A stretch of 64,000 nucleotides of DNA from Cyrtodaria siliqua (lineage: Eukaryota > Mollusca > Bivalvia > Adapedonta > Hiatellidae). The notes below the pieces were generated by a model that saw only the letters and a list, made by a program, of their open reading frames with translations, was not told the origin of the DNA and did not search any database. A program made the position numbers and the translations under genes. The stretch spans positions 186,001 through 250,000 of the forward strand of contig JAWPHD010001348.1 of the NCBI GenBank assembly GCA_037043455.1, written 5' to 3'. Positions 58,976 through 64,000 of this stretch are shown here, piece after piece (position 1 is the stretch's first letter; each line of letters starts with the position of its first letter).

Positions 58976-59721
58976 TCCTTTAAAATAAATTGAAATTTGA
59001 TACCAATTAGACATCAGTAGAACTTTTGTGGACACAGAGAGAAACACTAATCATTTTCCACTGATTTTAATTACCGAGGAACACAATTCGTCGAACAAGT
59101 ATCAATTAAACGATGATCAAACGATGATGGTAGAACGCCGATTATTGCTTCCGCTATTCCCAGTTCAAATAAAACTCGAGTTATGAAACGTTAATGGTAA
59201 AACATTGCATTTGTAAAATAAATTAGACCTTTTTGAAACCATCAATGAATATAAAGGAACCGATGAAAGGTATCACACTGAGGTTAGAATATAAAGTAAA
59301 ACGTAACTGTCAATATAAATCAGAACCTCCATTCAAATATTTGACAAGATCAGTTATCAAATTAGTTTTCCAATTAGTTCCTTAGCTTTGCTTTCGCTTT
59401 TAAGTCCCATCCAATGCACTCACCATTAACAATGATGACAACTGTATTGTTTTGATGTCAGATATACTGAACCATATCATTGTCAGTGACATAAGGGACC
59501 ACTGAGTTTTTTAAACCGAGTTCAGCAATTCTGTAACTTATTAGATAATGCTTAGTCAGGTATGGAGCTACTGTTTATAGACGCAGTGTTGGCATTCCTT
59601 TGGGTACGAACTCTGCACCTCATGTCGCATATATGATTTTGTATTGGTTCGCCAGGATATGTTTTCTGCTTTTTCAATTAGTCTTTTGGCAGTTATTTGT
59701 GATACGAAGGCTTCATAAAAT
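58976..59721. other. No recognisable gene or repeat
   Basis: AT-rich sequence without notable open frames. Confidence 0.55.
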
Positions 59722-60940
59722 TAGATATAAAGTCGTACAAGAAATGTAGCATTCAAGGGACACAGTCAACTACAAACACGCACAGAAACAAACACTAATT
59801 ACAAAGATAAGTAAAAGGCAAGATTTGACATCACAAACATAAAACGGTTGACCATAGGGCTACCGCCTTGGAACGGTCAGCGGCAAAAAGGCAGCTGGGG
59901 GTTTAAACCAGTTGCTAGGGTGCGACAAACCTCACTCTTACCCTACTGTCAACCCAGTAAAATGGGAATGTAAATAAAGATATATCCCCGCCAATTTATA
60001 TTCCCCAACAAACTTGGCAGCATTAATAGGCATATAAGTATTACATATAAATGATCATGTATATACGAATATAAAAAGCATAGGAAACCACAAAGCAACT
60101 ACTCAATGACTGACAGAAGCCGGATCAACACGATAACAAACCGTCAAAGGTACGACAAGATTCAAGACATCAAACCTTACCGTCCTTTGAGGATTTAGGA
60201 AGACGTACAAATAGGGTCCACAGTCTGTCCGGCCATCTTTCAATCAAAGAGGGAAGCATAGTGGCGAACTGTAAATGGGCCAACCACTAAACATGCAGTG
60301 CGTTGCAAAATATAGGGACATATAACCTCTTTCGATAAACTGTTTAACAATTCAATAAAGATTGTATTAAAGCCTTTTAGTCCCATCCAACGCACTCACA
60401 ATTAATAGTTAATAACTATATGTTCCTCTTTAATTGTTCAATGACCCAACAGACTGTAGACCCTATGATGACGTTGACTTAAATCCTGAAAGGGATGGTT
60501 ACGTTTGATGTTTGTCTTTAATATTGTGTTGTCGAGCCCTTAATGTTTTTTTCCTTGTTGCTTTGGCTTCTTCCAAGTCATGGAGTACGTGGCTTGTTGT
60601 GCTTTTCCGCTTTCTATTCATATATACATGATCATCTTTGTGTTATATACATATTGCGTATTAATGCTGCTTAGTTTTTTAGAGGATTTAGCTTGGCAGG
60701 GTTCGTTAAATACAATGAACCGTTTTACAGAGCTGACAATAGGGTAATAGTGAGGTTTGGTGCCCCCTAGAACCTTGTTTAACCTCTATCGGCGTGTTTG
60801 CCACTGATCGTTCCAATGCGGTACACCCATTGTCTATCCTTTTACGTTTGTGGTGTCGCATACATTGCTTCTATTTTCCTTGTAATTGTTGTTTGCTTTG
60901 TATTAGGAGTGTTTTTGACTGGTTGACTATGCTATATATG
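59722..60940. mobile_element. Family B inverted-arm element without minisatellite
   Basis: The left arm 59722-59952 and right arm 60732-60940 are imperfect inverted copies. Left blocks: GTAGCATTCAAGGGACACAG, TTGACATCACAAACATAAAA, CCGCCTTGGAACGGTC and TAGGGTGCGACAAACCTCAC. Right blocks: GTGAGGTTTGGTGCCCCCTA, GATCGTTCCAATGCGG, TTACGTTTGTGGTGTCGC and TGGTTGACTATGC. The 780-base interior is unrelated to the 46-bp array and has no gene. This confirms that paired inverted arms are the normal structure of the family. Confidence 0.8.
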
Positions 60941-61141
60941 TGTTTAAATATTGTCATTCTAACAAAACGGAACTCTGGAAGAAACAACACACCAGGCGGT
61001 ACCCTCTTACAAACACAGAGTCATTCATATTCGATGCAAGTAAAACACTGATAGTGTATAATATATGAATATAAAATAAAGCATAGAGAGCCATCGAGAA
61101 GAACTCGTCAGCAGCAATAACAAAATGAACCGTTAAGGGTA

Positions 61142-61350
61142 CGACAAAACATTACGTGGTCAGAGTATTAACTTTCATACCCCATCCTACCTCTTCTCCA
61201 AGATGAGAAAACCGGGTTGGCTGGGGTATGAAGTAAAACCTTAATTTCGGCTTAACAAGTTTGCATATTGTAATTTTAAACAGGTTATCGTATTTTTGGA
61301 GTAAAAATGTTTTTAAACGTGTTTGAGTGTCAACATATATGTTATGAAAT
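61142..61350. repeat. Dispersed fragment of the 4-kb macrosatellite
   Basis: TACCCCATCCTACCTCTTCT, GGTTGGCTGGGGTATGAAG, AAAACCTTAATTTCGGCTTA and AAACAGGTTATCGTATTTTT match the junction between successive 4-kb units (about 3850-4100 and 7945-8165). The fragment spans the boundary used above, so the natural end of the family lies elsewhere. Confidence 0.75.
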
Positions 61351-61525
61351 CGTGCTAATATAAGGAATTATAGGTTGTACCACATAATGAAGATTCGAAG
61401 TTCAAGAAACACAAGAAAACCATTCATTTCTATACGCCCATTTTAAATAAGGAAAAAATCTTACATTCTCATGAAAACTTCCGATATACTGCCAAACAAC
61501 CTACGAACATGTTGAGAGGGGAGGA

Positions 61526-61528
<3 letters not shown>

Positions 61529-61564
<36 letters not shown>

Positions 61565-61600
61565 AGGGGTGGGGGGGGGGTGTATGGGTGGGGGAGGGTT
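61529..61600. repeat. (GT)n microsatellite and G-rich tract
   Basis: About sixteen GT dinucleotides are followed by GAGGGGTGGGGGGGGGG and GGGTGGGGGAGGG. The second part has four or more G runs and could form a G-quadruplex. Confidence 0.92.
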
Positions 61601-61863
61601 AAGTATCTTCTAAGAAAAGTTTTCTCAGGAATGACTGCCCCATTTAAACATAAAGACTGAGATGTCAAATATTGTATTCACACACTTATTTTCATATAAA
61701 CAAAAACAGTTAAACGAAACAATGCTTGAAATATGTACCGTATATATCAACAATGTGATTAAATATTGCACACTAAATTAATGAAAATGGCTTGTAGCAA
61801 TATGTATTTAGTGGCAGTCATGGATGTGCTTCACCTTAAGGACATATTTCGAGCCTATTGTAT

Positions 61864-61917
61864 TGGTGGGGTGTGGTGGTGGGGTGGATATGGGGGTGGG
61901 GGGGGGGGGGAGAGAGA
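61864..61917. repeat. G-rich tract
   Basis: GGTGGGGTGTGGTGGTGGGG followed by GGGGGTGGGGGGGGGGG and GAGAGAG, a second potential G-quadruplex on the plus strand within 350 bases of the first. Confidence 0.85.
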
Positions 61918-62249
61918 ATTTCTATAGGTAACTGTAAATCACGGTTAGCCATACAATTTTATGAGCAATGTGTGATATTTAATTTTTCTTCAGATTGTGA
62001 GGCCCACCCAATAAAGCATTTTTGACCAAAACATATAATAACACGTTAAAGAATGTTTTATATTTATTGTGTTGTGCTCTGAAAAAATTAAGAAATGCCA
62101 GATAAGTTTTGTATTCAAAAGCTAAATTATGAACATATATTTCTTCATTAAAGTAAAATACAAAGTGTTGTTAAGCTATTCTTACTCCCAATATAGCAAC
62201 GCTATACAAATAAAAAACCAAGAGCGGGCCTCAATTTATATACCTGAAT

Positions 62250-63000
62250 TGATTAGCCATGAAGCATACTGGCTGTAAATATTCAGGCTTCCCATGCTTT
62301 TTCAATGACCAAGTAGCGTTGGGAAATGTGTCTTTAAACAGTTTATTCCAATCCTCGATTTTGACACGTTTTCTCTGCTGCGTTCTGGTTTCCGAAAGCT
62401 GTCAAAGATCGTCATTATTTTATTTTATATTTTTATGCCACGAAACGGAGGGTGTGATGGTAGAGGTGTGCATGTGTTAAGGAGAGCTTATTTTATGATT
62501 ATAGTATAACTGTGTGTCACGCAATCCTCGTAGACAATGAATGCTTTCATCACAAAGCTTTGTATTTTTTCCCCCAACAATGTGCATGTTTGCATGTATT
62601 AAGAGGAATCAAGAAATGTCTTCTTTGTTCTCTAGAGGATTCAACTTTGATTACATTTGCTAGAGTTACTTTTTGTTGGATAAAAGTTACAAGATTATGT
62701 CACGAACTCCATCTAAACAATTAATGCTTTTTTTCCCTTCACAAAACAGTAGACATTTTCACCGCAATGTGGAGGTGTGCATGTTTTTATAACTCTGATT
62801 ACATTTGCAAGACCATTTTTGTGCTCAGTACATATGTAATGAAAGGAACCATTTTGGGTCGCAAACTCCTCCTTAACTGTTAATGCTTTCTTTACCAAAC
62901 TCAGTGTGGATGTATGCATGTGCTAAGGGGATTAAACTCCGATCAATATAATGGTAGCGTTATTGTCTTATTTTATGTACTTCGAACATATATAATGAAT
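62250..63000. repeat. Diverged ~165-180-bp tandem repeat
   Basis: A recurring order of AATGCTTTC(A/T)-like, ACAAA(G/A)C-like, GTGTGCATGT(G/T)TTAAG or TGTATGCATGTGCTAAGGGG, and TTGATTACATTTGC or CTGATTACATTTGC blocks appears at about 62455-62660, 62720-62810 and 62880-62960. Units are too diverged for firm edges. Open frames here (62259-62480, 62512-62724, 62713-62919 reverse) are repeat-derived. Confidence 0.55.
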
Positions 63001-63041
63001 GGTATAACTTGGCAGACATTTTCTCTAAAATGTGGAGTATA

Positions 63042-63451
63042 CTGAAACGCAAAAGAAACGCAACTCGGGAATTTCCGCTATATATTGTTTATACTGCACA
63101 CTTAATTCCACATAATATTCCAAAGAAATCCCAAGATGTTTTGTAAAAAAAAGTTGCAGTTAATTAAAGAAAGGACACAACTGTGATGTTGTAGACGTTT
63201 TAATCACACTACACCTTGTAACAAGAAATTCATAAATGTTGAAGTTCTTCTCTGAAAAACTGAGCAAGTTCAGTACTATATTTAACGTAAAGAGTTTGCA
63301 AAACTTTGCATCCTAAGTTTGCTCACATGCTTGAGTACTTTTTTGCGGAAGGAAAGGTCTTACGTAGCCATGTACCATTGGATTAACAGCAGTAACTTGT
63401 ACATACAATATATAGCGGAAATTCCCGAGTTGCGTTTCTTTTGCGTTTCAG
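63042..63451. mobile_element. TA-flanked MITE, copy 2
   Basis: Same ends (CTGAAACGCAAAAGAAACG / CGTTTCTTTTGCGTTTCAG) and interior as 34621-35088, flanked by TA on both sides. It is shorter by about 58 bases because of deletions in the centre and right part. The two copies are 28 kb apart in different surroundings, so they are separate insertions. Confidence 0.87.
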
Positions 63452-63904
63452 TATACTTATAGTAAGCAGATATATGTTTTTAAAAACTGGTAAAGGTATG
63501 ACCCCCTTGTTGTACTTGTTTTTTTTCGCGGGACACATGTTATAAGGTTAACACTCATCTCATATGTTCTAAGCAGAAAATGGGCGTCGTTCCTACAAAT
63601 TTGATCCGCACCGGTGCCAAAACATTTATCGTATAAGTATGCTAAGAGAAATCGATGTTTTGCTGCTTTTCAATGTTTTAACAACAGTCAACATTCAAGC
63701 GACATATTTTCCTTTCCATTTATTAATTCTAAGATAAGACAATGATGATGAGGCTGGTCGTTGCAATTTGTTGATAGGTCATTTGCTGGTGTTTTATTTT
63801 TGCTGTTGTATCGCCGCCTGTTTTAGGTGTGAACAACGACAAATAATGGTTGTGTATAAATGAGTATGAGAGTGGACCTTTGGAAACGGCCGAACACATA
63901 CGAA

Positions 63905-64000
63905 ATATTGCTGTCTCGGTTTGATTGAGACTGTTCATGAACGGTAATGAAATATGCTAGCTACCGCTCACGCCCTGTAGCCCCGGATTGAGCAGTGATA
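63905..64000 (+). repeat. Family A fragment running off the window
   Basis: GCTGTCTCGGTTTGATTGAG, ACTGTTCATGAACGGTAATG, CTCACGCCCTGTAGCCCCGG and TTGAGCAGTGAT are diverged versions of the family A left-half blocks. The upstream 63452-63904 has no recognised feature apart from a frame at 63729-63938 (reverse) without domains. The copy continues beyond the window. Confidence 0.7.

Overview
The window looks like nuclear DNA of an invertebrate, most likely a lophotrochozoan and probably a bivalve mollusc. It is AT-rich and has no convincing host gene. No open frame exceeds about 200 codons, and the few recognisable coding stretches belong to mobile elements. The mollusc assignment is inference, from tRNA-derived SINEs, many non-autonomous DNA elements and minisatellite-bearing elements. 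No search could be run to confirm it.

Layout. 1-8165: a macrosatellite of about 3.98 kb, two near-complete copies and the start of a third. 8.2-19.1 kb: sparse DNA with a 22-bp minisatellite, two reverse-strand SINEs, a decayed LINE fragment, an inverted dimer of a ~270-bp repeat ('family A') and a 164-bp triplicate. 19.16-19.92 kb: a DNA element with 34-bp inverted ends and a Cys-rich ORF. 20.1-28.1 kb: a mosaic duplicated in tandem about every 2.0-2.5 kb; each copy holds a SINE split by the same family A insertion, and one copy carries a 412-bp insertion with a 177-bp hairpin. 28.9 kb: the most complete SINE. 29.5-34.16 kb: an inverted-arm element ('family B') whose interior is a 4.2-kb array of a 46-bp unit. 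34.6 and 63.0 kb: two copies of a TA-flanked MITE. 36.4-37.5 kb: a reverse-strand LINE pseudogene, then a ~145-bp tandem array.

39.53-47.83 kb: an 8.3-kb TTAA-flanked inverted repeat with arms of about 550 bp. Inside it are a second foldback element (arms of about 430 bp, five identical 59-bp repeats at one edge), a rearranged LINE and a second TTAA-flanked element. 47.85-58.0 kb: a 10.15-kb satellite of a 26-bp unit starting 18 bp past the TTAA of the large element. 58-64 kb: family A and B pieces (one a second inverted-arm element), a macrosatellite fragment, GT and G-rich tracts, a diverged tandem region and the second MITE.

The window holds no pathway or operon; its content is a record of transposition, nesting and tandem amplification. 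The most notable structures are the nested TTAA complex, the family B element with its minisatellite core and edge palindrome, the 26-bp satellite whose variants can form hairpins, and family A, which behaves both as a tandem monomer and as a dispersed insertion. Identities were judged by eye and boundaries of diverged repeats are approximate.
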